A DNA stretch of 41,045 nt from JAKAFX01 sp049965715 (GTDB lineage: Archaea > Thermoplasmatota > Thermoplasmata > Thermoplasmatales > Thermoplasmataceae), in contig JBMFWA010000012.1 of NCBI GenBank assembly GCA_049965715.1, forward strand, positions 1 through 41,045, written 5' to 3'. The translations under genes were made by a program, and so were the position numbers. Shown piece after piece: positions 1-8,445 of the stretch. The first letter of the stretch is position 1; each line of letters begins with the position of its first letter. The notes under the pieces were generated by a model. The model had not been told where the DNA came from. It saw only the letters and a program-made list of their open reading frames with translations, and ran no database searches.

Positions 1-429
1 ACACAATTCCCAAACATGCAGGTAACCAAAGATAATTTATTAGATCTATCTGAAATTCGATTATTTCAAAGGTTCATGATCGTGAATAAAGCCAATTTGA
101 ATCTGTACTAATAAATTGTTGTTTTTCCATGCACACGAGGATCGGTGCCCTGCCTTAAGATGCTTTTCACAGTTATGGCATGAAAATGTAGAGTGAATGA
201 TCTAAGTTATCACCGAACTGGTAAGTTAAGTAATGAACCATAACAATACAACTGTTGATCTCCCTCATCAGTTGGTACCGCGACACAAAAGCAGAGAGTT
301 CGAGGTAAGCTGCTGTAATTACCAGAATAATAGGGTCATTTCCATTTCTCAACCCGCCGTTTGACAAAAAGATGATAGCGGGAATATATCAAAAATATTA
401 TATACTATGTTGCTAATAGTAGCAGACAT
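1..429. other. Intergenic region upstream of ftsZ, no gene supported
   Basis: I see no gene here that I can defend. Frame 1 on the + strand is open from the window edge to a TAA at 109-111 and could be the tail of a gene cut by the edge, but 36 codons is within chance. On the - strand a TTG-started 64-codon frame (173-367) and a Cys/His-containing frame further left resemble nothing I recognise. The last 40 bases hold the probable ftsZ promoter. The stretch could contain a decayed gene. Confidence 0.5.
396..405 (+). promoter_or_regulatory. Probable TATA box of ftsZ
   Basis: The sequence TTATATAC (398-405) follows an A-rich run and lies about 28 bp upstream of the ftsZ ATG at 430. That spacing fits an archaeal TATA box driving a leaderless or nearly leaderless transcript. 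No Shine-Dalgarno motif is visible before the ATG, which agrees with a leaderless message. Confidence 0.5.
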
Positions 430-1581
430 ATGTATGACAACAATTCTCTCTTGCTGGAAACCATGCAGAAAAAGGTAGAAGATGACCTTGGCGGAATAGA
501 GATCATAGGGGATGACTACAAATGCCCACAGGATGAACACATTGCAAAGGCCGCACAAATGAAGAGGGTACGCATTAGAATAGCAGGATGCGGAGGAGCT
601 GGCGCAAATACAATTACCAGATTATACCAGATGGGTATCGAAGGCGCAGACCTTCTCGCGATCAATACAGATGCGAATCACCTTGAAAAACAGACCAGAT
701 CCAAGGCAAAACTTCTCATCGGTTACAAGAGAACCAGGGGCCTTGGATCAGGCGGACTTCCAAAGGTAGGAGAGGATGCAGCCATGGAAGACATCTCCAA
801 GATAAGGGAACTCATGAGAGGGTCTGATATCGCTTTCATCACCTGTGGATTGGGGGGTGGAACTGGAACCGGTGCAGCCCCAATAGTCGCAAAGGCCGCG
901 AAGGAGTCTGGAGCTATTGTGATATCAATTGTCACACTTCCGTTCAGGTCGGAGGGAAAATTCAGAATGGATAATGCAATGCACGGGCTCGAGAAGCTTT
1001 CCAGATATTCGGATACAATTCTCACCATACCAAACGACAAGCTGCTCACTGAGTCTCCCAAAAAGAACACAGAGGAGGCTTTCAGATACGCTGACTCCAT
1101 CATGACGAGAACAATGAAAGGATTGACCGAGTTGATTACTAAAACCGGGCTCATAAACGTCGACTTTGCAGATGTGGCAAACGTTCTAAAAGCAGGTGGA
1201 GCGGCGATGGTGGGCTATGGAGAGTCCGCAAGAGGGGAAACGAGAATCATGGAAGCACTCAATCAAGCCATAACATTTCCTCTCATAGAAGCCGATATTT
1301 CTCAGGCCAGAGGATGCATCGTAAGCGTGACCGGCGGTTCTGATATGACCGTGAAGGAACATCTGATAGCGATGACGGAGATACATTCAAGAATTCATCC
1401 TGAAGCCACCATAAAATGGGGAGCGAGAGTAGAAAAGGGTATGGAGAACAAGATAGCAATCCTGGTCCTTATGGTCGGTATAAAATCCCCATATGTCATC
1501 AACAGGCCGGAGGACATATCCAACCTTGAAAAAATTGTACTCGACAGTGAAGATTCTATTGGCGTTGATATGATAAGATAG
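430..1581 (+). CDS. ftsZ: Cell division GTPase FtsZ
   Basis: This is an FtsZ tubulin-family GTPase, which polymerises at midcell into the cytokinetic ring. The 383-residue product has the N-terminal glycine-rich nucleotide loop GCGGAGAN (53-60), the tubulin signature GGGTGTGAAP (142-151) and the T7 synergy-loop residues N243, D245 and D248, which complete the GTPase site of the neighbouring subunit. About 45 residues precede the Rossmann core; these form a short N-terminal extension of the kind common in archaeal FtsZ. The start is ATG at 430, with a TATA-like element about 28 bp upstream and no ribosome binding site, so the message may be leaderless. The gene pyrF begins 41 bp downstream. 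I cannot tell FtsZ1 from FtsZ2 by eye. Confidence 0.96.
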   Translation: MYDNNSLLLETMQKKVEDDLGGIEIIGDDYKCPQDEHIAKAAQMKRVRIRIAGCGGAGANTITRLYQMGIEGADLLAINTDANHLEKQTRSKAKLLIGYKRTRGLGSGGLPKVGEDAAMEDISKIRELMRGSDIAFITCGLGGGTGTGAAPIVAKAAKESGAIVISIVTLPFRSEGKFRMDNAMHGLEKLSRYSDTILTIPNDKLLTESPKKNTEEAFRYADSIMTRTMKGLTELITKTGLINVDFADVANVLKAGGAAMVGYGESARGETRIMEALNQAITFPLIEADISQARGCIVSVTGGSDMTVKEHLIAMTEIHSRIHPEATIKWGARVEKGMENKIAILVLMVGIKSPYVINRPEDISNLEKIVLDSEDSIGVDMIR

Positions 1582-1622
1582 AAATCACTAACTTATTATC
1601 CATTTTTCATATTCTTTTGCCG

Positions 1623-2297
1623 ATGGATAACAGGCTTATTGTTGCGCTGGATATTTTTGAAGAGAAAAAAGCTCTGGAGATCGCTGAGAATATTTCTGAA
1701 ATGGTATTCGCCATCAAGATAAACTGGCCCCTGATCCTTGGATCAGGCGTAGATATTGTAACCAAGCTTTCCAAGTTCACGCGAGTTATTTGTGATTTGA
1801 AGATTGCTGACATACCCAATACGAACTCTCTCATAACGAAAAAGGTTCGTGAAAAGGGCGCCTATGCCGTTATAGCCCATGCCTTCGTCGGAGAAGATTC
1901 CCTGAAGGCTGTCGTGGATTCTGCTGGAGGAGCCAGAGTACTTGCCGTGGTCGCAATGTCCCATCCCGGCGCTTCTGACTTTATGGAGAAGAACGTTGAC
2001 GATCTTGTAACGCTGGCACTGAAGGCTGGCGCTGATGGATTCATTGCGCCTGGTAACAATCCGTCCATGATCAGGAGAGTCCGGGAAAGGAGTCAGAACA
2101 AACCCATAGTTTCTCCTGGAATTGGCGCACAGGGAGGAAGTGCAGTAGAAGCAGTGATGAATGGGACTGATTATGTGATAGTTGGTAGATCTGTCTATGA
2201 ATCTGCACATCCGGAGGATGTGGTCGGAGATCTCAACTGGCAGATTTCGGAGGGGCTGGAAAGACGCCCCGGCAAGTACGAAATTGTGAACCTTTAA
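1623..2297 (+). CDS. pyrF: Orotidine 5'-phosphate decarboxylase
   Basis: This enzyme decarboxylates OMP to UMP, the last step of de novo pyrimidine synthesis. The 224-residue TIM barrel shows the catalytic tetrad region DLKIAD (D58, K60, D63) followed by IPNT, and the phosphate-binding SPGIGAQGG segment near the C-terminus. An in-frame TTG lies at 1617, but the ATG at 1623 gives the expected MDNRLIVALD start and is preferred. An AT-rich element (TTATTA, about 1593-1598) lies about 27 bp upstream of that ATG, consistent with its own leaderless promoter rather than obligatory read-through from ftsZ. Length is normal for the compact archaeal family. Confidence 0.94.
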   Translation: MDNRLIVALDIFEEKKALEIAENISEMVFAIKINWPLILGSGVDIVTKLSKFTRVICDLKIADIPNTNSLITKKVREKGAYAVIAHAFVGEDSLKAVVDSAGGARVLAVVAMSHPGASDFMEKNVDDLVTLALKAGADGFIAPGNNPSMIRRVRERSQNKPIVSPGIGAQGGSAVEAVMNGTDYVIVGRSVYESAHPEDVVGDLNWQISEGLERRPGKYEIVNL

Positions 2298-2393
2298 TTC
2301 TCTCGATTACTTTTTCCTATCGCATTCGGCATAATTGTAGGTCTGGTTCCATTCATTGAGAATTGTTATTAGTCAAAATAGAATGGAGTGTCG

Positions 2394-3509
2394 ATGCAGA
2401 ATACCAAAAATTATGACATCGAGTACTGGCAGGAATCTATCCTATCAGGCAATCAAATCAGCCGTAATGATGCAATGGGTATACTCAACGATCTTGATCT
2501 CTTCCAGCTGATGAATCTGGGCTCAAGACTGACCTCGATTCAGGTTGGAGATGTTGTTACTTATGCTGTATCGTACAACATCAACTATTCCAATTACTGC
2601 GCGGCAAGTTGTCCGATATGTGCATTCTATGTTCCTGCAAAATTGAAGGGAAAGACTGATAGAGGTTATGAACTGAGCGTTGAACAGGTCAGGCAGGAGA
2701 CCCAGAAGGCGAAGAACCTCAACGCAACTGAAATTCACATCGTGGGAGGCTTCAACCCTTATCTTGGAATGGATTATTACGAGAGCGTGTTCAGGGCCGT
2801 AAAAAGCACCTTCCCGGAAGTAACTCTTAAAGCACTCACAATTCCCGAGATTGATTTTATCGCCAAGACCACTGGCAACAGCCTGAAGGAAACCGTGATG
2901 AGGTTCAGGGATGCAGGCATGGATGCTCACACCGGTGGAGGGGCTGAAATCTTTGATCCCGGTGTGAGGAAGCAGATAACAACGCCGGAAAAGATTTCTG
3001 GTGAGAAGTGGCTTGAGGATGCAAAGATCATTCATTCCCTGGGAATACCGGGCAACTCCACCATGACATACGGACATGTTGAAACTTGGGAAAGCATTGT
3101 GGACCATATGATCAGACTGCGGGACAACCAGCTTGAAGTCCCCGGATTTCTCTCTTTTATCCCGCTTAAGTTCAGCCCTGATAACACTCCTCTCCAGAAA
3201 ATGGGAAAAGTGGTCTATCCGGGTTCTGGTGAAAATGATCTGAAAGTCATTTCAATGGCGAGGATAATACTGGGCAGCGCAATCAAGAACATCAGTGTGT
3301 ACTGGGTTGCCATAGGGAAACTTCTGGCGCAGATTGCACTTGACGCCGGCGGAAGCGATCTTGTCGGCACTGCCTTCAGTGAAAAGATATTCGGTGCAAC
3401 CGACAGGAACGAAACTGCAACCACTCAGGAGATAAATTACCTGATAAAAGAGATAGGAAGGATACCGGCACAGAGGAATACTTTTTATGAAATTCTTTCT
3501 TATTTCTGA
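2394..3509 (+). CDS. mqnE: Radical SAM enzyme, aminofutalosine synthase-like (MqnE)
   Basis: This is a radical SAM protein of the MqnE/MqnC/CofH group. The cluster-binding motif is CX3CX2C (C69, C73, C76 counted from the ATG at 2394), followed by FY. Downstream, the GGGAEIF motif, the TPEKISGEKWLE segment and the FIPLKFSPDNT segment match aminofutalosine synthase better than MqnC or CofH. MqnE joins a radical to 3-enolpyruvyl-benzoate to form aminofutalosine in menaquinone synthesis. A GTG at 2388 is in frame, but its G belongs to a GGAG ribosome binding site that sits 5 nt before the ATG at 2394, so the ATG is the likelier start. No other futalosine-pathway gene is in the window. Subfamily assignment needs alignment. 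Confidence 0.8.
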   Translation: MQNTKNYDIEYWQESILSGNQISRNDAMGILNDLDLFQLMNLGSRLTSIQVGDVVTYAVSYNINYSNYCAASCPICAFYVPAKLKGKTDRGYELSVEQVRQETQKAKNLNATEIHIVGGFNPYLGMDYYESVFRAVKSTFPEVTLKALTIPEIDFIAKTTGNSLKETVMRFRDAGMDAHTGGGAEIFDPGVRKQITTPEKISGEKWLEDAKIIHSLGIPGNSTMTYGHVETWESIVDHMIRLRDNQLEVPGFLSFIPLKFSPDNTPLQKMGKVVYPGSGENDLKVISMARIILGSAIKNISVYWVAIGKLLAQIALDAGGSDLVGTAFSEKIFGATDRNETATTQEINYLIKEIGRIPAQRNTFYEILSYF

Positions 3510-3613
3510 ACTTGAAATTTAACTAATATCTCATTTTTATAACTTTACAGATCAAGATTTTGGTACAATCTTGAACCAATAATCTTATTGATTGATTTAA
3601 TCTATTTACAAAC

Positions 3614-5386
3614 ATGATGAGTAGAGTATTTGCAATAGCAATGGTTCTTGCTCTTGTAATGGGGGCGGGTATTGTTGCCGCTGCAGGCACGAATAGCTCG
3701 CTAACGAGTGCAAAGGTGGGAAATTTTTCGTTCACCTATGACACTTCAGCGAGCACAATAACCAACCTGAATTACAACAGCACCAGCCTGAACGCAAGCA
3801 TAGCCAGCATGATAAAAGTTGAAGCACAACCGTTGACACCGCCAGGCGGGAATGGAATATCCAGTTCCGTTACACTGCAGAACGCCAGCGTGATTCAGAC
3901 CAGAGATGCGAATCTGTTTCTTCTCTATGCAGGTGGTGTGAGCATAACGCCCAGCTATGTGAACATCACTCTTGATCACAAGGCGCAACCTTTGAAGTTT
4001 GGTATTAACAGCAGTTTTTACTTTGGAATGGGCGGGTTTTCGACAACAATGGGCATGAGCATGGGATCTGCCAGAGTTTATGGTATGGACATTGAAGGGA
4101 TGCCGGTTATAATTTTTGGAACCGCCGGTGCTAATCTTTCTTCAAACGGGCTATACCTCAACTACACATCCCAGTCTGGCCATATCATCTTAGGAATTAT
4201 GACAAATCTTTCCCTGAGAGGTTATCTTATGGAAAGGCTGCACAATGACAGGGCATTCGCCTATAATACAACGACAGGGCTTGTATCGGGTGATTTTCTG
4301 AATTTCACCTTCAACCAATCCACAGGTGTCATTACAAACTTTAACAGCGCAATTGACAGGCAGACCGTGTTCACCCAGATCGAAGTCGGTGGAAACGGCA
4401 GCCTTCTTGAGAGTGGAAGGGCACCTGTGATTGCCACCGATTCACCTGTCCTGATCGGTTCCCTGTTTGCATACCTGAACAATACAACACTTATGACAGT
4501 ACATGACAACCCGGCCCTGGAGTCTAATTTCTTCGTCAGCAATGGCACAATAAATTTCACCCTGGCCTCAGGAATATCTGCAACTCCGTTCGCTCCCAGA
4601 GGTATTTCCTCAAACATCGCGGGATCTGATCTAGTCACAGACTACACTGGGTTTGCTGTCCAGGCTGGCGGAATTTCTGGAAACGTCAATGCCGGAACCC
4701 GGGGCGAATACCTGTCCGGAAACGGATTCAGGGGATTCCTGCTGATCAGCGAGGGCAAACTTAGCGTGAACGGGACCGTTTTGTCTGTATCCACGGATAA
4801 CCTGACCCACATAGCTTTTGTTGCTCCACCTGGGCTTCAGGGTTCCAGGAACAGTGATCTGGATGCCATGGCACACGGAATTATAAATGGTAGAGTGGCA
4901 ACTCAGGCAGTGATCACCTCTCAGAACGGAGTTATAAATTCTCAGAACGTGAATTACAACGCATCCGTGAATCTGAGCCTGAAGGCTGCGGCTCAGGGTA
5001 GTGTCAACCTTGCAGTATCCTCAGAGACTCACACCGGAACCTCGGTAGCTATCTTCATTCCCAACAGTGTGATCAGCAATTCCAGCAAGATCGTTGTGAA
5101 GTTTGATTCCACAACAATAAATTCAGAGTCTGTGAATCTTGTTATCAACTCTACAAACACCGTAACAGCGACTTATTCCACAATCAATGTGGCCGGAGGC
5201 TTTGTTGTCATAGTGCATGTCCCGCACTTTTCCAACCACACCATTGAAATCACCTCTGCGCAGACCAACTCAACTTCGCCGCTTGGCCCGATTCTTGGAT
5301 CAACCACAGATCTTGTGATCGTTGGCGCGGTCATAGTCATTGTTGCGGTGGGAGCAGTGCTGGGAATAAGGAGAAAAAGGCACTAA
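3614..5386 (+). CDS. Signal-peptide-bearing, sequon-rich anchored surface protein
   Basis: The protein family is not recognised. The 590-residue product starts with a classical signal sequence (two Met, Arg, then about 18 hydrophobic residues ending in an Ala-rich stretch near residue 25). It ends with a transmembrane helix (about 563-583) followed by a basic IRRKRH tail, so the bulk should face outside with a short cytosolic tail. The ectodomain is rich in Ser, Thr, Asn and Gly and carries at least 25 Asn-X-Ser/Thr sequons, which suggests heavy N-glycosylation; few Cys or charged residues are present. This architecture suits an acidophile surface glycoprotein, either an S-layer-like component or a substrate-facing protein. 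The gene stands alone, with a T-rich terminator-like run downstream. Function is unknown. Confidence 0.8.
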   Translation: MMSRVFAIAMVLALVMGAGIVAAAGTNSSLTSAKVGNFSFTYDTSASTITNLNYNSTSLNASIASMIKVEAQPLTPPGGNGISSSVTLQNASVIQTRDANLFLLYAGGVSITPSYVNITLDHKAQPLKFGINSSFYFGMGGFSTTMGMSMGSARVYGMDIEGMPVIIFGTAGANLSSNGLYLNYTSQSGHIILGIMTNLSLRGYLMERLHNDRAFAYNTTTGLVSGDFLNFTFNQSTGVITNFNSAIDRQTVFTQIEVGGNGSLLESGRAPVIATDSPVLIGSLFAYLNNTTLMTVHDNPALESNFFVSNGTINFTLASGISATPFAPRGISSNIAGSDLVTDYTGFAVQAGGISGNVNAGTRGEYLSGNGFRGFLLISEGKLSVNGTVLSVSTDNLTHIAFVAPPGLQGSRNSDLDAMAHGIINGRVATQAVITSQNGVINSQNVNYNASVNLSLKAAAQGSVNLAVSSETHTGTSVAIFIPNSVISNSSKIVVKFDSTTINSESVNLVINSTNTVTATYSTINVAGGFVVIVHVPHFSNHTIEITSAQTNSTSPLGPILGSTTDLVIVGAVIVIVAVGAVLGIRRKRH

Positions 5387-5391
5387 AACCA

Positions 5392-5437
5392 TTTTTTTCC
5401 AAAATTTTAAATTTTTAAATTACCATTTTTTGTCATA
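5392..5437 (+). terminator. T-rich terminator-like region after the surface protein gene
   Basis: Immediately after the stop codon come T7 (5392-5398), then T4, T5 and T6 runs separated by short A-rich spacers. Archaeal transcription commonly ends at such oligo-T tracts on the coding strand without a stem-loop. The position fits termination of the surface protein mRNA before the separate promoter of the next gene. Confidence 0.5.
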
Positions 5438-5529
5438 TTTTCTCGCTGCAACCTTCTTCATATTTGAATAATTAGGAATTTCATCTGATATTGGAAAATC
5501 TCATAATATAGTGTAGTGATTACTGCATA

Positions 5530-6288
5530 TTGTCCAGAATTGGTTATAAGTCTATTTCCAGCGGGAGCAAAGGAAACTGCAGTATAGTCTGGGATGACGA
5601 GAATCTGCTTGTTTTCGATTTTGGAATATCCCTCAGGAGGTTCAGAAATCCAGTTCTGGAACTGGGAGCGCCCATGGATGCCGTTTCTGTGTTCATAACT
5701 CATGAACACAGCGATCATGCCTCTGGGCTTGGTATACTGAAGAAGAACCTCAGTGTTGACCTCTATACAAGAAACAGGACTGCCATGGCCATTGGAATAG
5801 AAAGTTACACAATCAAGAACGAGCTCGTCCTAGGTAATTTCAGGGTGTCTGCAGTGAGTGTTTCACATGATGCTGTTGATCCTGTTGCTTACATTGTTGA
5901 AAACGGGAATGCCAAGATCAGCATAGTCTCCGATCTTGGATACCCTGATGAGAATCTCATTACGAAGATGAGTGGATCAGATCTGCTTGCAGTTGAGGCA
6001 AACCATGATCTTGGAATGCTCATGGAGGGTAGTTATCCGCAGGTTCTGAAGAAGAGGATATCCAGCAATCATGGTCATTTGTCTAACGAACAGTCTGCTG
6101 AACTAATCGGGAAAGTTTGCAAGGCTGACAGCGACATAGTTCTGACCCATCTTAGCCAGGAAAACAACACTCCTGAGATTGCCACTGCAACAGTTCGGAA
6201 GCATCTTGAAGGGAATGGAATTCGATACAGTTCCCTGAGCTGTGCTTCCCAATCCGATGGTTCACGGGTCTATTACCTTGAGATCTGA
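5530..6288 (+). CDS. MBL-fold metallo-hydrolase (YycJ-like)
   Basis: This is a metallo-beta-lactamase fold hydrolase of 252 residues. The metal-binding motif HXHXDH is present as HEHSDH (H58, H60, D62, H63), with further conserved His and Asp in the VSHDAVDP and SDLG segments and the late SSNHGHLSN and LTHLSQENN segments. The N-terminal SSGSKGNCSIV is typical of the YycJ/WalJ-like branch, which includes proposed DNA or nucleotide phosphodiesterases. The substrate is not predictable here. The start is a TTG at 5530. No ATG fits upstream, and a CATAATATAG element about 25 bp upstream supports a leaderless transcript beginning at that TTG. A tRNA gene follows after about 65 bp. Confidence 0.82.
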   Translation: MSRIGYKSISSGSKGNCSIVWDDENLLVFDFGISLRRFRNPVLELGAPMDAVSVFITHEHSDHASGLGILKKNLSVDLYTRNRTAMAIGIESYTIKNELVLGNFRVSAVSVSHDAVDPVAYIVENGNAKISIVSDLGYPDENLITKMSGSDLLAVEANHDLGMLMEGSYPQVLKKRISSNHGHLSNEQSAELIGKVCKADSDIVLTHLSQENNTPEIATATVRKHLEGNGIRYSSLSCASQSDGSRVYYLEI

Positions 6289-6318
6289 TCGGATTCGTTA
6301 TTTCTTGTTGAGCCGAAC

Positions 6319-6345
6319 GGTTTATTACTGAACTTATTATTATCG
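6319..6345 (+). promoter_or_regulatory. Candidate promoter of the tRNA-Gln / sulfur-carrier unit
   Basis: Two AT-rich candidates occur: TTTATTA at 6321-6327, about 31 bp before the tRNA 5' end, and TTATTATTATC at 6334-6344. The first has the better spacing for initiation close to the tRNA 5' end. No comparable element fits between the tRNA and the following gene. Confidence 0.4.
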
Positions 6346-6354
6346 TGAATAAAT

Positions 6355-6427
6355 AGCCCCGTGGTGTAGTGGCCAAGCATATCGGACTTTGGATCCGTCG
6401 ACGGCAGTTCAAATCTGCCCGGGGCTG
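6355..6427 (+). tRNA. tRNA-Gln (anticodon UUG)
   Basis: The 73-nt cloverleaf folds fully. The acceptor stem pairs AGCCCCG with CGGGGCT and is followed by discriminator G. The D arm contains GG in its loop, the anticodon stem pairs CGGA with TCCG around loop CTTTGGA (anticodon TTG), and the T stem pairs GGCAG with CTGCC around TTCAAAT. The top anticodon-stem pair (27-43) is a U-U mismatch. No intron is present and CCA is not encoded, so the CCA-adding enzyme encoded just downstream on the other strand would be required. In archaea this tRNA is normally charged with Glu and amidated by GatDE. Confidence 0.95.
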
Positions 6428-6443
6428 TAGGAACTGAAAAGCC

Positions 6444-6638
6444 ATGATCAAAATAATAGGAAGGAACGGGACCGAAATTAAGACTTCAACGGGCAAGACT
6501 GTGGGAGAGATAGCCTCTACGCTTGGCCTTAAAACAGAAAAATTTGTATCTGTTAAGAATGGTATGCCATGCACATCGGATAGCGAGGTCTCAGAGAGTG
6601 ACGATCTTGTTTTTCTTGAAGTCTTCTCCGGCGGATAA
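6444..6638 (+). CDS. Ubiquitin-like sulfur carrier / small archaeal modifier protein (ThiS/MoaD/Urm1 fold)
   Basis: This 64-residue beta-grasp protein ends in FSGG. A free C-terminal Gly-Gly is the hallmark of ThiS, MoaD, Urm1 and archaeal SAMPs, which are adenylated by an E1-like enzyme and then carry sulfur as a thiocarboxylate or are conjugated to protein lysines. The MIKIIGRNG opening, the TVGEIASTLGL helix and the LVFLEVFSGG end match the fold. The ATG lies 16 nt after the tRNA-Gln discriminator base, leaving no room for a separate promoter outside the tRNA, so co-transcription is likely. The stop codon directly abuts the stop of the convergent cca gene. Whether it serves thiamine, molybdopterin, tRNA thiolation or protein modification cannot be told from sequence alone. 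Confidence 0.85.
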   Translation: MIKIIGRNGTEIKTSTGKTVGEIASTLGLKTEKFVSVKNGMPCTSDSEVSESDDLVFLEVFSGG

Positions 6639-7940
6639 CTATTTCGGGAAATAGCGGCTGGCGTACTTTTTAAGGATTGCCGAATTTGCTGGCGCTTTCA
6701 AAGGATCAGTGATTTCAAGTTCATCCTTGTATTTATTGAGATTCTTTCCTATATCAAACGTTTCTATATTTTTGCGCACACAGGATTCAATTGTCACGCA
6801 TTCACGCTTCACACCGACATACAACCGATCTCCGACGATATACGGACCGCTGAATCTCTCGATCCCGGTCCATTTTTTCATGAAATCCAGCGCATTTTCG
6901 AAATCAACGCTTGGGCCCTGGTGAATGACCATATTTGGCACGATTGCATGATCGCACTCAACCAGTACGCTTATATTTCTTTCAGTGTCAATGTACGATG
7001 ATGTGGGCTGGAAACCACCCTGATTCAGTATTCCGATTATAACATCCCTGAACTTCACAACCTGCGGATAAAGAATGTCGTCGATAAGATCCGGTTTGGG
7101 AATGCTGAATACCCTTATGGCAGTGTTCCTCTCCTCTACATTCAGGAACTTTCCTTCCCTATTCTCGAATATGTATTCCTGGCCCATTTTCAGGAAAATC
7201 CTGCTTCCAAGCTTTGCGGTTGACAGAGACTGCAGGCTCACCGCTGCCGCAGCATTCCTGTCGCTGTCGCATGGATCGATGAATACAGCCGGAGAGGTGA
7301 ACTTATCTGTATATTTGCTACCGGGTGGAAGAATCATTCTTCCCTGAAGTCCTGAAAAGTAACTGCAGACTGATTCAAAGCTTCCCATCTGTATTATCAG
7401 GAGTTCACAGATGTACCCGGAAAATCCTGAAACGGTTACCTGTGATCCATAAATATTCAGGGCCTTGAAGAAGAGTTTCAGCTTCCTGACCTCGTCCTTT
7501 CCATCCTCGGTCAGGTTCTCCTTGACATATTCTGAGTGAAGTGGGGTCCGATCCACTGAGGATATCTTTTTTTCGCCAGGTTTAATTCTATAGCATGGAA
7601 CAATATCGATCTTTACGCCCTCCACGTTCCCCATTATGTATGGATGCTCTGCATATTTTTCAACAGGTTCCTTGAAAAGGGAGCGCCCGATTTCAAGGCC
7701 CATCTTTTCCATATACTGAGTCTTATACTTCCTGTCAAATCTTATGAATATGTCGACGTCCCCGTTTTTCAGATTGGTTCCCTTTGCATAGGACCCGACC
7801 ACTACAGGATCAGCGTCGATGCTTTTCGATTGGCAAAATTCCCTAATCTTTTCAAGGATGGGTTCCACAATTGAAAGATATTTTTTATCGTCATCTGAAG
7901 TTGGTCTGTTTTCCAGCAGGAGCTGGTCTATATAATTCAT
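6639..7940 (-). CDS. cca: CCA-adding enzyme (archaeal class I tRNA nucleotidyltransferase)
   Basis: This enzyme adds or repairs the 3' CCA of tRNAs without a nucleic-acid template. The 433-residue length is typical of the archaeal class I enzyme. The nucleotidyltransferase signature GS at 49-50 is followed by the metal-binding pair D61 and D63 (GDVDIFIRF), with the third carboxylate D112 in VKIDIVPCYRI. Central and tail domains of the archaeal family follow. The start ATG overlaps the stop of the upstream NAC gene by 4 nt (ATGA), so the two are translationally coupled. The stop abuts that of the convergent sulfur-carrier gene, beyond which lies a tRNA lacking CCA. Confidence 0.94.
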   Translation of the reverse strand: MNYIDQLLLENRPTSDDDKKYLSIVEPILEKIREFCQSKSIDADPVVVGSYAKGTNLKNGDVDIFIRFDRKYKTQYMEKMGLEIGRSLFKEPVEKYAEHPYIMGNVEGVKIDIVPCYRIKPGEKKISSVDRTPLHSEYVKENLTEDGKDEVRKLKLFFKALNIYGSQVTVSGFSGYICELLIIQMGSFESVCSYFSGLQGRMILPPGSKYTDKFTSPAVFIDPCDSDRNAAAAVSLQSLSTAKLGSRIFLKMGQEYIFENREGKFLNVEERNTAIRVFSIPKPDLIDDILYPQVVKFRDVIIGILNQGGFQPTSSYIDTERNISVLVECDHAIVPNMVIHQGPSVDFENALDFMKKWTGIERFSGPYIVGDRLYVGVKRECVTIESCVRKNIETFDIGKNLNKYKDELEITDPLKAPANSAILKKYASRYFPK

Positions 7941-8302
7941 TTTCCTAGCAGATCTATAATTGCCTGTGCAGGTTCGCCATTGGCTTTCTTAAGAGCTTCA
8001 ATAGCCTTTTCTCTTGTAGCTCCTGTCTGATCGATAACGAGTTTGAGGTCCTCTTCGTTCACCGCAGGTTGCGTTGTGACTGCGCTAACAGAACCTTTCG
8101 GCACCTCTTTCATGTTTCCCGATATCTGAAAGTATTTCTCCCCTTTAGCCTCTATAATGGTGACGCTTGGTTCGGTTATGAGATAATCCTTGAGCGTCCC
8201 TTCCATTATTATCTTCTTGACATCCGTGAGATCGGTGGTCTTGATGCCCATCTGGGCCATCATACGCTTGACCTCTCTTGAATTAATCCTGCCGGGAATC
8301 AT
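7937..8302 (-). CDS. nac: Nascent polypeptide-associated complex protein (archaeal NAC alpha)
   Basis: This is a ribosome-associated chaperone that contacts nascent chains at the exit tunnel; archaeal NAC is a homodimer of alpha-type subunits. The 121-residue product has the NAC beta-barrel domain in its first 70 residues (IEAKGEKYFQISGNMKEVPKG region) and a C-terminal UBA domain (about 82-121: EEDLKLVIDQTG, then the AIEALKKANGEPAQAIIDLL helix pair). The start ATG at 8302 follows the early IPGRINSREVKRMMAQMGI block seen in archaeal NAC. An AT-rich element about 25 bp upstream could be a TATA box. The gene is joined to cca by a 4-nt overlap, making a small translation/tRNA operon. Confidence 0.93.
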   Translation of the reverse strand: MIPGRINSREVKRMMAQMGIKTTDLTDVKKIIMEGTLKDYLITEPSVTIIEAKGEKYFQISGNMKEVPKGSVSAVTTQPAVNEEDLKLVIDQTGATREKAIEALKKANGEPAQAIIDLLGK

Positions 8303-8445
8303 GCATGTGCATAAAAAAACAGATAATAATTCTTTATCCTTGATCTTACTTCTACAATCTGAAACCGGAATGCTTCCACTGCTGCATGATCTGATGAAAA
8401 ACTTTAGAGGAATATGCTAATCCGGTATTCTTTTGAATCTTATGT

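Noticed and set aside
40..200. - strand frame with Cys/His residues (CHNCEKHLKAGHRSSC) that resembles a zinc ribbon
   Set aside because: Only about 46 codons are open, with stops at both ends and no start; the pattern may be coincidental or a decayed fragment, and I could not match it to a family.
173..367. TTG-started 64-codon frame on the - strand upstream of ftsZ
   Set aside because: No recognisable motif, no ribosome binding site, and it is close to the length expected by chance; not listed as a gene.
723..1154. Long antisense frame within ftsZ (143 codons)
   Set aside because: Shadow of the ftsZ coding strand; the forward frame has the GTPase motifs and the antisense product has none.
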